A stretch of 35,365 nt of DNA from CAZLMW01 sp964560875. GTDB taxonomy: Bacteria > Myxococcota_A > UBA9042. The notes under the pieces were generated by a model, which searched no databases, had not been told where the DNA came from, and saw nothing but the letters and a program-made list of their open reading frames with translations. The stretch lies in NCBI GenBank assembly GCA_964560875.1, contig CAZLMW010000086.1:1-35365 (forward strand), read 5' to 3'. The translations under genes were made by a program, and so were the position numbers. Shown one piece after another: positions 17,212 through 28,000 of this stretch (position 1 is the stretch's first letter; each line of letters starts with the position of its first letter).

Positions 17212-17913
17212 TCAACCAGCCAACGCCGCGTCGATGGCATCGCGCGAAAAACCGGTGAGGATCCGACCCTTGATGTAGAGAATCGGCACGCCTCCGAGCG
17301 AGGAAGCGGGTACGCCGGCCTGTTTGGCCCGTGTCAGCATGTCTTCGCGGGCGCCGGCGTCACGCTCAAGGTCCTTTTCGATGAACGGCACGCCTTTGAG
17401 GCGCAGGTACTCCGAAGCCTTGCGACAATAGCCGCACCACGCTGTCTTGTAGAGGATGACCTCGCCGTCGGTGGCGGTGGGGGCGGTGCTTGGTGAGGCG
17501 GAGGCAGGGCGCACGGCAGCGTGCTGCTTTTCGAGCTCGCCGCGGTCGACGGTGCGCACCGGATAGCTGTCGCCTTCTTTCTTCGTCAGATCCGCCACGA
17601 ACAGCCAGGGACCGAGCTTGTTGGCGTCGTCGGGCACCACGAGGACCTGTTTTCGCGCGGCCACGGGCACGCCGCTGACCTTGCGGGCGACGATGAGCTC
17701 ACCTGTAGTGGGCGAAAAATAGCGCAAGACGTAGGGGCCCGGTTCGTCGCCGACCGCGGGCGGCGAGGGCGCCCGTGGACCTGTCTCGGCGGCCGTGGCT
17801 TCGGGCGCCTTTTCCTTGTTGCAGCCGGGCAAGGCGACGGCGCAAAAGTACACGATACCGGTAAGGAAACGAGCTGCGGCTGGCGACAAGGAGAGCGCTG
17901 GGACGTGGTTCAT
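17212..17913 (-). CDS. Exported glutaredoxin-like lipoprotein
   Basis: A 233-aa lipoprotein. The signal segment ends at lipobox LPGC (Cys31). Residues about 58-125 form a small beta-rich domain (YVLRYFSPTTGELIVARKV). An Ala/Ser/Pro linker leads to a glutaredoxin domain (about 150-233) with active-site CGYC (160-163), cis-Pro at GGVPILYIKGR and the terminal helix FSRDAIDAALAG. Glutaredoxins are normally cytoplasmic glutathione-dependent reductases; an envelope lipoprotein version is unusual and may act on periplasmic disulfides or c-type apocytochromes. It begins with a 4-nt overlap (ATGA) on the HEAT lipoprotein gene, so they are translationally coupled. Confidence 0.85.
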   Translation of the reverse strand: MNHVPALSLSPAAARFLTGIVYFCAVALPGCNKEKAPEATAAETGPRAPSPPAVGDEPGPYVLRYFSPTTGELIVARKVSGVPVAARKQVLVVPDDANKLGPWLFVADLTKKEGDSYPVRTVDRGELEKQHAAVRPASASPSTAPTATDGEVILYKTAWCGYCRKASEYLRLKGVPFIEKDLERDAGAREDMLTRAKQAGVPASSLGGVPILYIKGRILTGFSRDAIDAALAG

Positions 17914-18713
17914 GGTGACGAAAGCCTGGACGCGCGCGCCGCTTGAGCAGCAGCGGTGGGCGTCGATGATGGAGGACGTTTGGCAGCCCCGTTGCACGTC
18001 TTCAGCGTCGTGGCGACGACCGCGGCCAGGGTGGCGTCGCTGGTCCCCGCGAGCTTCTGCAGCGCGCCGATGACGCGCGTTTTGTGGGTTGTGCCGCAAT
18101 ACGGGATGACGCCCCGAGCCGCACTTACCGCCAGGTGCGGGGTGCCCAGACGCAGGTCATCGAGAAGCGCGTCGAGCACGGTCTCATCGGCCCGATTGGC
18201 CAGGGCGAGCCGCGCGGATGTCGCAAGCAGGACATCGGTCGACTTCATGAATCGGCGCAACGCGGTACAGGCCTCGCCGCACTGCGCGTGGTCTCGATTG
18301 CGGAGCAGCTCGCCAATGCCTTCGATCGCAGCGACCTGGGCGCGGCGGCTCGTGTCTTCGTGGCCAAGCGCGTTGAGGAGGGCGCGCTCGGCGAACGCCT
18401 GGGTCTGCGGGGTCAGCTGGCCAAGTCGCTCGACAAGCACGGTGCGGATCGCTGGGCTGTCCGAGGTCAACAAGCCAAAACAGGTGCCGAGCAGACACGC
18501 GCCGGCCGCGGGCGCTTTACCGCAGCCTCGATCGTCTTCGCAGGTCTTGCCGGTCCCGAGCAGGACGGCCTTCGCGGCAACTTCGGGATCCACCGCGGCC
18601 GGAGCTGGCGACGACGGCTGGGAGCACGCGCACAAAACGGTGATGGCAACGGCGAGACAGGTCGGCCATCCGGCGCCAGCAAACCCATGAATTCGGGCAA
18701 TTGTGCCTTGCAT
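17910..18713 (-). CDS. HEAT-repeat lipoprotein
   Basis: A 267-aa protein with a signal peptide and a Cys-containing cleavage region (AITVLCACS), then a short four-Cys segment (TCEDDRGCGKAPAAGACLLGTC) and six or so HEAT-type helical pairs with the recurring leucine/alanine spacing (e.g. RAQVAAIEGIGELLRNRD; ATSARLALANRADETVLDALL). It is probably an envelope scaffold or binding protein. A GTG at 18722 is the alternative start; neither has a good ribosome site. It ends overlapping the glutaredoxin-like lipoprotein, and the two may form a pair. About 70 bp with no feature separates it from the next gene upstream. Confidence 0.75.
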   Translation of the reverse strand: MQGTIARIHGFAGAGWPTCLAVAITVLCACSQPSSPAPAAVDPEVAAKAVLLGTGKTCEDDRGCGKAPAAGACLLGTCFGLLTSDSPAIRTVLVERLGQLTPQTQAFAERALLNALGHEDTSRRAQVAAIEGIGELLRNRDHAQCGEACTALRRFMKSTDVLLATSARLALANRADETVLDALLDDLRLGTPHLAVSAARGVIPYCGTTHKTRVIGALQKLAGTSDATLAAVVATTLKTCNGAAKRPPSSTPTAAAQAARASRLSSP

Positions 18714-18793
18714 GAACGTCACGACGGGGGACAGCGCGACCGGTCATCGCAGCGGTCGGTCAGGGAGCGCCCAGCGAAAGGCGCTCGGGTGTA

Positions 18794-20668
18794 TCAGCCG
18801 CCAAGGTACGTGAGCGCCGCAGCGATGCGAACGCGCTGGTTGGCTTCAGCCATGAACTTCACGAGCAGCTGCTTGGCTTCCTTGTCGCGCTTGAGTTTGC
18901 CCAACATGCGGATGGCGACGAGCCGCACGCGGATGTTCGAAGACAGGGCGAGCGACTTCACCTCGGTCGCGACTTTCTTGCCCTCGATGTCGAACAAACG
19001 GGTCAGCACGCGGATGCGCAGGTCGGCGTCATCGGTGGCGGACAGCACCTTCTTGAGCAGCGCAGCCTGCTTCTTGGGGATCAGCGCGAGGGCAGCGATG
19101 GCCTCTTCCCGCATCTCGTAGCGGCGGTTGAACAGGGCCAGCTCAACGTAGCTCTCCATCGCCTCGCCAAACTCGCGGGTGAGTTTGAGAAGCGCGCCTT
19201 GGGGCAGCCAACTGAGCGCGCGTTTGAAGACCTTCACCGAGTTGGCGGGGTCGCTGAGGATGAAGCCACGGACGGCTTCGACGCGCACGGCCGGGGACCG
19301 GTCGCGGAGGGCGGCCTGTAGACCTGATCGGGCGGCGCGTTCACCCGAGTCCGCAAGGGCACGGACCACGAGGCGGCGAATCTCGTTGTCGCGCTCGCGG
19401 GTGTAGAACATCAGGGTTTCGACCGCTTTCTTGTGGCGGATCGAGGTCAGCGCGCGCAGCAACTCCATGCGGACCTGCGGGTCTTTCTCGTGGTCGAGGC
19501 CTTCGCGCAAGGGACCTACCGAGATCGGCGACGCGATAAAACCGAGCACCCGTGCTGCGGCGATGCGGACGTCGGAGATGCCGTCGGACAGGTACTGGTG
19601 CATCTCGCGCAGGCGACCGGCGCCACCGACGCGACCGAGGTAATAGACGCCCGCAGGTCGCAGCTGAACGTTGGTGCCGGACGCGAGCGCGCTGGCGTCT
19701 TTGGCCATCGAGCGATCGCCCTGTAGCGCGAGGATCTCGTACACCGACAAGGCGAGCGCACCGTCGGGGTTGGGACCGAGAAGCCCGCGAACCGTCTTGG
19801 AATGCGCGCTCGAAGCGATCGCGCGGTAGGTCTTGAGCGCCTTGACTCGGGCCTTTCCCTGGGCTGCAGCGGCGATTTTCAGCACGTCTTTGCCGACCGA
19901 CTTATCGCCCTGGCGCGCGCGAGCGAGCGTCACCAGGTTGCGAAGCGCAGGGTCCTTGGTCTTGAGGTATTTGAGGAACGTCGTGTCGTCGCCGGGGCGC
20001 GCGCGGGCAGCCAGCGCGACCATCGCCTTGATGACCTCGGGCTTCTTGCCGCTCTTCTTGGCGATGGGCACGAGATGGGCGGCGTGCCGATCGATGTCGA
20101 GCTGCTTGATGACGCGCATCCCGGCTTCGCGCGCCAGGGGATCTTTGTTGCCCACCGCGGCGTTGACGAGCGTGGCGAGGTACTTGGGGTTGGCCCGCAA
20201 CAGGCCGTCGGCGATGGCGTTCTGGCGCTCGTGTTCCTTGTCGACAAGGACCGAGAGAATCGCCGCGATGGCCTGCTTGGGCTTGACGACTTCGAGCACC
20301 GGCAACACCTCGTGGGTGCGCAGCGTTGGGCGAATCAGCGCGTCGTGAACCAGCTTCTTCCATGACTTGTCGCGGAGCCGGACGTAGGCGCGGACGATGC
20401 CGGCCCGGACGGTCCACTGCGGGTCATCCGTGCCGTCTTTGAGCGTCTGCTTGAGCGCCTTGTTGCGCTTGTTGAACGCGATGCCTTCGTACGCCATCGC
20501 GCGCGCCGTGAAGTCCGCCGATTTCACACCCGCCATCAGGATGTGGTTGGCGTCGTCCCTGGGTTTGACCTTGCTCTTCTTCGCTTCGGCCGGCGGTGCG
20601 AGCAGCATCGCGGCAACGAGGGTGGCCACCGCGGCGCCACCAACGGCATGAAAACGATGAATAAACAT
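18794..20668 (-). CDS. Large secreted HEAT-repeat protein
   Basis: A 624-aa protein with a cleavable signal (TLVAAMLLAPPAEA) and tandem HEAT/PBS-lyase-type repeats across almost its full length. Typical units are VRIAAARVLGFIASPISVGPL, VRMELLRALTSI and IRRLVVRALADSGERAARSGL. It forms a long alpha-solenoid outside the cytoplasm and is likely to bind partners rather than catalyse. Short Lys-rich segments are interspersed, giving a basic protein. The ATG at 20668 has AGGAG 5 nt upstream (the in-frame GTG at 20674 overlaps it and is unlikely). A good sigma70-like promoter lies upstream (20693-20721). It is on the same strand as the M50 gene before it, 141 nt apart. Confidence 0.87.
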   Translation of the reverse strand: MFIHRFHAVGGAAVATLVAAMLLAPPAEAKKSKVKPRDDANHILMAGVKSADFTARAMAYEGIAFNKRNKALKQTLKDGTDDPQWTVRAGIVRAYVRLRDKSWKKLVHDALIRPTLRTHEVLPVLEVVKPKQAIAAILSVLVDKEHERQNAIADGLLRANPKYLATLVNAAVGNKDPLAREAGMRVIKQLDIDRHAAHLVPIAKKSGKKPEVIKAMVALAARARPGDDTTFLKYLKTKDPALRNLVTLARARQGDKSVGKDVLKIAAAAQGKARVKALKTYRAIASSAHSKTVRGLLGPNPDGALALSVYEILALQGDRSMAKDASALASGTNVQLRPAGVYYLGRVGGAGRLREMHQYLSDGISDVRIAAARVLGFIASPISVGPLREGLDHEKDPQVRMELLRALTSIRHKKAVETLMFYTRERDNEIRRLVVRALADSGERAARSGLQAALRDRSPAVRVEAVRGFILSDPANSVKVFKRALSWLPQGALLKLTREFGEAMESYVELALFNRRYEMREEAIAALALIPKKQAALLKKVLSATDDADLRIRVLTRLFDIEGKKVATEVKSLALSSNIRVRLVAIRMLGKLKRDKEAKQLLVKFMAEANQRVRIAAALTYLGG

Positions 20669-20692
20669 GGTCACTCCTGATTCGGGCTCGCG

Positions 20693-20721
20693 ATGATTGA
20701 GGCCGCACCGGGGCCTGTCAA
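20693..20721 (-). promoter_or_regulatory. Sigma70-like promoter for the HEAT-repeat gene
   Basis: On the minus strand, a perfect TTGACA (20716-20721), 17-nt spacer, AATCAT as -10 (20693-20698; 4 of 6), about 25 nt before the ATG at 20668. The 17-nt spacing and perfect -35 make it the best promoter candidate here, although the -10 is weak. Confidence 0.4.
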
Positions 20722-20809
20722 CAGCGCATTGATCCGGTTTGTGGCGCGCATGCAGCGCCGCCGACAGCGAGGTGTGTCGGAAGCGCTCGGACGATCGTGG
20801 AACCGGCCG

Positions 20810-21853
20810 CTACGCCTGGGCGTCGCCTGCCGAACGCGCGAGCACCAGCAACGATTCGCGCTGGTCGGGAGGGAGCAACTTGGCGGCGTCGGTCGCGAGG
20901 AACTCGGCAATCCTGCTCGGGTCCTTGAGGGCGCGCAGGCAAACGGCGGCAACCTGGGCCATTTCGGCGCTTGCAGGGAGCCTCTGGGCGTAGCGAATCG
21001 CGTCTTCGTAGTTGTTCAGGCGGGTCGAGGACAGCGCGAGGATGTGCCAGACGTGCCGCATCTCGTCGATCGACAAGTAGGGTTGGGCGCGGGCCTGGTG
21101 GCAGCTGCGCACGGCCGTCTCGAAGTCGCCTTTTCCGTAGGCCGCGCGTGCCCTATCGAGGAGCTCACGAACCGACGCGTGTTTCTTTGTTTCATGCGCA
21201 ACTGGCGAACGACCGAGCTGCTGCAGCATCTGCCAGTTTTCAAAGGCCGCGAACGCCAAGATGATCGTGACGAAGAATTGTCCCGCGGCGACGCCCCAGA
21301 GCGCGATGGCTCCGCCCAGGACCACGCCGGCCCAGTGTGTGATGCGGTCGGCCTTATCGCCGCGGGGGATGAACTTGCGCAGCACCACGCGGGTCAGGAC
21401 GCCGCCGTCGAGCGGGTAGATCGGCAGCAGGTTGTACGCGCCCCAGATGATGTTGATTTGCACCCCGAGCCACACGATCTCCGACAGCATGCTCTTGTCG
21501 CTCGGCATCAGCAGCGAAAGCACCCAGGCGAGCGCGAAATTGATCGCCGGTCCGGCCGCCGTGATCAGGAACTCGTCGCGTGGGCGTCGCGCAGGTTCGT
21601 GGTAGCAAAGGCCGCCGAAACCCACGAGGGCGACGCGTGGCTGCAGCCGGAAGTATTTGCTGACGAACGCGTGTCCGAGCTCATGCATGAGCACCGAGAA
21701 GCTCGCGATGATGATGACGCCGATGCCCAACGCCGCGTCGGCGCGCAGGAAGCTGTAGAAGAGCACGCCCATCAACACCAGGTGCCACATCGAGACGTGC
21801 ACGGGGATGCCGACGACGGAGAAATGGGGACGTCCGGGGTAGGGTCCGTACAT
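20810..21853 (-). CDS. Site-2-protease-like M50 metallopeptidase with TPR-like tail
   Basis: A 347-aa membrane protein. The zinc motif HELGH is at 57-61 in a hydrophobic segment (VIIIASFSVLMHELGH), and the third ligand motif NLLPIYPLDGG (Asn141, Asp149) lies in a later one, so the M50 (site-2 protease) core is complete. The C-terminal ~120 residues are soluble and helical and look like TPR-type repeats (LLDRARAAYGKGDFETAVR; WHILALSSTRLNNYEDAIRYA). S2P enzymes cleave membrane-embedded substrates such as anti-sigma factors. No sigma or anti-sigma gene is adjacent, so the substrate is unknown. The ATG at 21853 has GGGAG upstream; the promoter region is shared with the divergent 2013-aa lipoprotein gene. 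Confidence 0.9.
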   Translation of the reverse strand: MYGPYPGRPHFSVVGIPVHVSMWHLVLMGVLFYSFLRADAALGIGVIIIASFSVLMHELGHAFVSKYFRLQPRVALVGFGGLCYHEPARRPRDEFLITAAGPAINFALAWVLSLLMPSDKSMLSEIVWLGVQINIIWGAYNLLPIYPLDGGVLTRVVLRKFIPRGDKADRITHWAGVVLGGAIALWGVAAGQFFVTIILAFAAFENWQMLQQLGRSPVAHETKKHASVRELLDRARAAYGKGDFETAVRSCHQARAQPYLSIDEMRHVWHILALSSTRLNNYEDAIRYAQRLPASAEMAQVAAVCLRALKDPSRIAEFLATDAAKLLPPDQRESLLVLARSAGDAQA

Positions 21854-21955
21854 GCGCTCTCCCGCCCGGGACGGTCCAGGCTGCGCACATCTTAAGTCGC
21901 ACGCGGCGCGCGGCAAGGGCCCATGTCGGATCGGTGGTTGCGCTGCCCGGCCCCA

Positions 21956-21964
21956 TGGTACAAT
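21956..21964 (+). promoter_or_regulatory. Extended -10 promoter for the 2013-aa lipoprotein
   Basis: TGGTACAAT: TG at 21956-21957 and TACAAT at 21959-21964 (5 of 6 to consensus), an extended -10 arrangement, with only a poor -35 (TTGCGC at 21938-21943). Transcription would begin near 21971, about 50 nt before the ATG at 22020. Confidence 0.4.
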
Positions 21965-22019
21965 GCGGCCGCGCTCGCCCTTCCTCCAACAGGCCGCTGC
22001 TCTGGCGCCGGATCAACTC

Positions 22020-25000
22020 ATGAACGTTCGCTTCACGACGCGACGACGTGCTTGGCATGCGTCGCAGTCTCTGCTCGTGCACGTGCTCGTGGCGGGGGCA
22101 TTCACCTTCTCCGCTTGCTCGGACGATCCGGCGGACGGCGACAAGTCCACGCTCGCTGACGAGGACACGGCGACCGGAGACGACACGGCGACAGGAGACG
22201 ACACGGCGACCGGAGACGACACGGCGACAGGAGACGACACGGCGACCGGAGACGACACGGCGACCGGCGAGGACGCAGCTACGGCTGCCGATGCCGGGTC
22301 CGGGACGGTCGATGCCAGCCAGGAAACGCCGGACACAACCTCCACGGTCGAGGCGGGCGCGACAACTGACTCATCCGCGCCGGTCGATGCGGGCGCAACC
22401 AAGGACGTCGCGGCGACCACGCCAGACACATCGGCCGGAACAGACACCGCGTCGGTGGCAGACGCAACGCCGAAAACGGACAGCACCACGACCGTGGACG
22501 CGGCATCGGCTGCGGATGATTCGAGCAAAGCGGATTCAGGTGGGTCTGACGCCGGCTCAAGCGACGCACTGTCTCCCGATGCGACCGGCGCCGACACGGC
22601 CGAAGACGCTGGACCAATGGATGCCGGTTGCTCGAGCGACAAAAGCTGCGACGACGGTGATTTGTGCACCGACAACGCGTGTTTGCCTTCCGGCGCGTGC
22701 ACCGCGACGACCAACACCAAGAGCTGCGACGACGGCTCCAAGTGCACCGAAAAGGACGCCTGCAAGGACGGCAAGTGCGCTGGCAAAGCGGTTGACTGTG
22801 ACGACAAGAACGCCTGCACCGACGACGCGTGCGACGCGGCCAAGGGCTGCCAATCAACCAGCCACTCCAAGCCCTGCGACGACGGCTCCAAGTGCACCGA
22901 AAAGGACGCCTGCAAGGGCGGCAAGTGTGTCGGAGCGTCCGTATCGTGCGATGACAACAACCCCTGCACCGATGACGCGTGCGATCCGGGCAAGGGCTGC
23001 TCGTCCAAGAACAACACGGGCAAATGCGACGACGGTAACAAGTGCACAACCGACCAATGCGCGGCGGGCAAATGCGTCGGCAAGCCCATCGTGTGTACCG
23101 GTCACGCATGCGCGACCTCCGCTTGCGACTTGAAAACCGGCTCATGCAAGGCCACCAACAAGCCGCTGTACACCGCGTGCGGTGGCGGCCGCTTCTGCAA
23201 GGGCGGCGCATGTCTCGCTCCTTATGCGACCGATATTGTCTCGGGCTACACCGGCGGCTGCCTGCGCCGCTTCGACGCGACGGTCCACTGCTGGGGGCGG
23301 AACAAGGACGGCCAGCTCGGGCGCGGTTCGAAGGCGGCATCGGGCGCTATCGGACCGGTAACCGGCCTCGCTGGAGGCGCACGCCTGTCCGCGGGGCTCT
23401 ATCACTACTGCGCGGGCGGGCACGACGACACCGCGAGGTGCTGGGGACGCGGTACCAGCGGACAGCTTGGCCACGGGAAGAAGGCGTCAAGCAACCTGCC
23501 CGTGTCGGCCGGCATCACGGGCGCTGGCTCGATTGGAGCTGGTGTCTCGCATACCTGCTACGGCGGGCGCGACGGGCACGTTCGGTGTTCGGGCTACAAC
23601 GGCTACCGCACGGTCACCAATCGCGGGTCGTCGACCTACACAAAGCCCACGACCCACGTCGACATCGCGCTCAACGGTGAGCTCGTCGGCGGCTGGTACA
23701 GCAACTGCACGATCGACAAGGGACGCGTGCTCTGCTGGGGGCGCAATGACAACGGACACCTCGGCCGCGGCTACGTCAGCGTCCATGGCCACCTGGCACC
23801 CGTCGTTGGGCTCGACGATGCGGTTTCGGTGAGCGTCGGCGGCCACCATGCCTGCGCGATTCGGAAGAACGGAACCGTGGTCTGTTGGGGTCGCGGAACC
23901 AGCGGGCAGCTGGGCTCGGGCGTCGCGAAATCGTCGGCCATCCCTGTCGCCGTCAAGGGCTTGTCAGGCGTGATCAACATCTCGGCCGGCGGCTATCACA
24001 CGTGCGCTGTGACCAACAAACATGTCGTCTACTGCTGGGGCTGGGGCACGTATGGCCAGACCGGAGATCCGAACTACAAGTCGTCGGCCGTCGCGAGGAT
24101 CGTCAAGATGACGCCCGTGGCCAAAGTCGCGTCCGGTTATCGCCAGACATGCGCGCTCGCCAGGGACGGCTCGACGTGGTGTTGGGGCACAAACGCTGAC
24201 CTGGCGCTGGGAATCGGCGCGCAGAAATGGTCGAAGACGCGTTTTCCCAAGCTGATCGCCGCGACCAAGCCAGGCACGCCCGCCGAATGCGCCAAAGACG
24301 CCGACTGCGGCACCGCCGGGCCGTGTTTCGCGCCGATGTGCGACAAGAGCAACGCGACCTGCACGACGACGATGAAGAAGGATGGCGCGGCGTGTAGCGA
24401 CTCAAAGGCGTGCACGGTCAAAGACGCCTGCACAGACGGCTGGTGTCGCGGTGTACGCAAGTGCACGGATGGCAACGCCTGCACATTCGACCGATGCGAC
24501 GCGAAAAGCGGCAACTGCTCGTTCGTCGGACACGGCGCGATCTGCGACGACGGCGACCCCTGCACGGCATTCAGCCGCTGCGGAAAGGCCGGTGGCAAGG
24601 CGTCGTGCATCGGCTACACCAAGACCTGCGAAGACGGCAACGACTGCACCGCGGACGCCTGCGACTCCAAGTCGGGCAGCTGCAAACACGTGGCTTCCGG
24701 CAACGGCGCGGCCTGCAGCGATGGCAGCGTCTGCACCGCCAAGGAAGCGTGCGACAACGGCGCCTGTGCCCTGGCCGGAACGGTGACCACATGCGTCGAC
24801 GACGGCAACCCCTGCACCATGGAGACCTGCGATCCCATCACGGGCTGCGTCGCCGCGCCGCTCGCTGACGGACATCCCTGCGGTCCCGGCCTCGTTTGTG
24901 CAGCGACGACCTGCAAGCGACCGTTCGCGGTCGAACTGACTGCCGGCAACGATTTCACCTGTGCGCGCGGCGGCGATTCGAAGGTGCGGTGCTGGGGGCG

Positions 25001-28000
25001 CGGCGATCTCGGGCAACGCGGCGCGAGCGGCAAGAAAGGGGACTACGACCCAGCCAACGAGATGGTCGGCATAACCGGCGCCGTCGCCATCGAGGCCGGT
25101 CGCTACGGGACCTGTGTCCGCCTCGCCAGCGGCAAGCTGATGTGCACGGGCTACAACAAGTTCGGCCAGCTCGGCATCGGCTCGACGAGCAGCATCTGGA
25201 CCGCCAAGAGCTTCGCGGCACCCGGAAATTGGCGGCACGTCGCGATGGGCTACGACCACGGCGTCGCGATCGACGCCAACTGGCGCTTGTTCGGCTTTGG
25301 ACGCTCGATCAGCCAGCAGCTGGGCACGGTGTTCACGCAACCTTTGAAGGCGGCGAAGGCCATCGCCAAGGCGCCGCAGATGATCGCCATCGAAGCGCGA
25401 AACGCCGGGACTTGCGGCGTCGACACAAACGGCGCCGTTCACTGCATGGGACGAAACACCCATGGACAGCTCGGCCGCGGTTCGTTCGGTAAAACTGGCG
25501 GATTCGGCCCGGTGGCCGGCAACCACAAAGCGAAGGCGGTCGCCGTCGGACAGGCGCACGCATGTTTGCTCCGCCAGGACAACAGCGTGTGGTGCTGGGG
25601 CTCGGGCAGCAGCGGCCGGTTGGGCAACGGCGCGAATACGACATCCAACATCCCGGTGCGGGTTGCGTTGCTCGACGACGTCAAAGCGATCGATATCGGG
25701 GACAACCACGCGTGCGCGCTGCGCGCCAATGAAACGGTGTGGTGCTGGGGGGTCAGCAACCGCGGCCAAGCGGCCGACAAGAAATACAAGTTCAACAACG
25801 TGCCCAAGCCGGTGTCCAATGTTTCGCGAGCCCGGACAATCGCGACCGGTACCGACCACAGCTGCGCGGCAAATCGGATCGGAGAGGTGCGCTGCTGGGG
25901 CGACAACGCGCGCGGCGGCCTTGGCATCGGCAAGAAGAAGTGGGGGTACACAGCCTACGGACAGAAGGTGCCCAAGACCGAACCCGCCGCCGCGACGTGC
26001 ACCAAAGCGGCCGATTGCGGGTCGACCGGACCCTGTCAGACCGTGGCGTGCGTCAAGGGCGTCTGCCAGGGGAGCGTCAAGAAAAACGGTTCCAAGTGCG
26101 CGGCCGGCTCGTGTGTTATCAGCGCCGTCTGCATGGACGGCAGCTGCAGCGGCACGGCCAAGTGCAACGACGGCAACGCGTGCACCAACGACGCGTGTAG
26201 CAAAGCGGGGGCCTGTTCGCACGTCGCCAACACGGCCATCTGCGCAGACGCAAACGCGTGCACCGCGGCCGACGTCTGCGAGAACAAGACGTGTGTCGGT
26301 GGGGCCGCCAAGACGTGCGATGACGGCGTCGCCTGCACCAGCGACTCGTGCGTCGCCATGACCGGCACGTGCAAACACGTCGGCAGCGGGACCTGCGCCT
26401 CCGCAACCGTCAGCGGCAAGGTGACGTTCGACTGGGTCGAAGCCCTCGACAAGAGCCAGGGTGGACCCGCGCTCGGTTACAAAAACATGTCGGCGCGCCC
26501 TGCCCGTCGTGTCCTTGTCGAAGCCATCGCCAACAAGCTGCCCGTCGCGAGCACGGTCACCAACGACGCGGGCCAGTACGTGCTGTATGTGCCCCCCAAG
26601 ACCGCCGTCACCGTCCGCGTTCACGCCCGACTGCGCGGCATCGGCCAACCGCGCGACGGGATAGGCCAGGAGGCGTGCCACAAGGCAACTTTCGACGTCC
26701 GCGTGGTCGACAACACCAACAACAAGTCGCAATACGTTCTGGACACGCCCCAAACCTTCACTGCGCCGGCCAAGGACGTGAACCTGCACGCCGCGCTCGC
26801 CTGGGACGCAGCGAATTTGACGTACACGAAGCGATTCGCGCCCCCGTTCGCGATCCTCGACACGATGCTGTCGACCATCGAGACCATGTGCGATGGGCGA
26901 CCGGACGTCGCACTGCCGCTGCTGACCGTCAACTGGAGCGTGAACAACAAGCCGATCAGCGGCGACAAGAGCAAAGGCGAGATGGGCTCAGCGGCTCACT
27001 ACACGACCGAAAACGGCTGGCCGACCATCTACCTCAAGGGCCAGGAAAACGTCGCGACCGACGAATACAACGACCACACCGTCGCGCACGAATTCGGCCA
27101 CTTCCTCGAGCGCAACCTGTTTCGCAGCAACAGCCTCGGCGGGGCGCACGCGTTCGGCGAAATCCTCAACATGCGCACTGCTTTCGGCGAAGGCTACGGC
27201 AACGGGCTCAGCGCGATCGTCTTTGGCGACCCGGTCTACGTCAGCGTTCGCGGTAAGGCACAAAAAGGCGGCTTTCAGTCCGACATGGGCATCCCACGGT
27301 CGGGCGACGACCGCAGCTTCTTGAGCGAAATGTCGGTCGCACACGCGCTCTGGAAGCTCTGGGAGAACCGCGAACCCGGCGCCAAGAAGGGCCATTTCGG
27401 GCGTATCTTCAAGACCTTATCAGGTCCACAACTGACCACAGAATCGCTGACAAGCGGCCATTCGTTCATGGCGCACTACAACGCGATGTTCGGCAAGGTC
27501 GACGGCATGGCGCAGGTGATGTCCCAGGTCTTCGAGTCGCCCTACGACTCGCTTTGCGCCGGCTCCTGCACGGGCACGGGCGACAAGGCCGATGTGTGGG
27601 ACGTCGACAATGACCTCGGCAAAGCCTACGCCGGCCGCCTGCACTACCCGCAGAACTCCGGAAAGCTCTATTCGACGGCCTTTTGGCGCCTCTACCAACC
27701 GCTGAAACCAGGCCTCAACAAAGCCAACGGGCACCAGGTCGCGCTGCCGTTCCACTACAAGAGCCCATCGAACAAGTTTGGCGGCGTGAGGCACTACACC
27801 TGGGTCGGCACCGGCACCAAAACACGTATCGCGGTCAAGAACCTCGTCGGCGCGTCGTGCACCGAGGACGTCGTGAACCTGCGCGTGCGGCTTGTCGGCG
27901 AGCACGTGACCGGCGATTTCAGCAAGAAGGGTAGCCGCGCAGGTTGCCCATATGTCGTGTTCACGGCGCAGTCCGGCAAGCGCTATGTCGTGGTGGTCCA

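Noticed and set aside
22164..22271. CRISPR array
   Set aside because: The repeats are adjacent 18-bp units without unique spacers and are in frame inside a gene.
24402..26789. 795-codon open frame on the minus strand
   Set aside because: It is antisense to the Cys/RCC1 repeats of the 2013-aa lipoprotein. Its Val/Ala/Arg-rich composition reflects the repeat structure of the sense strand, not a protein family.
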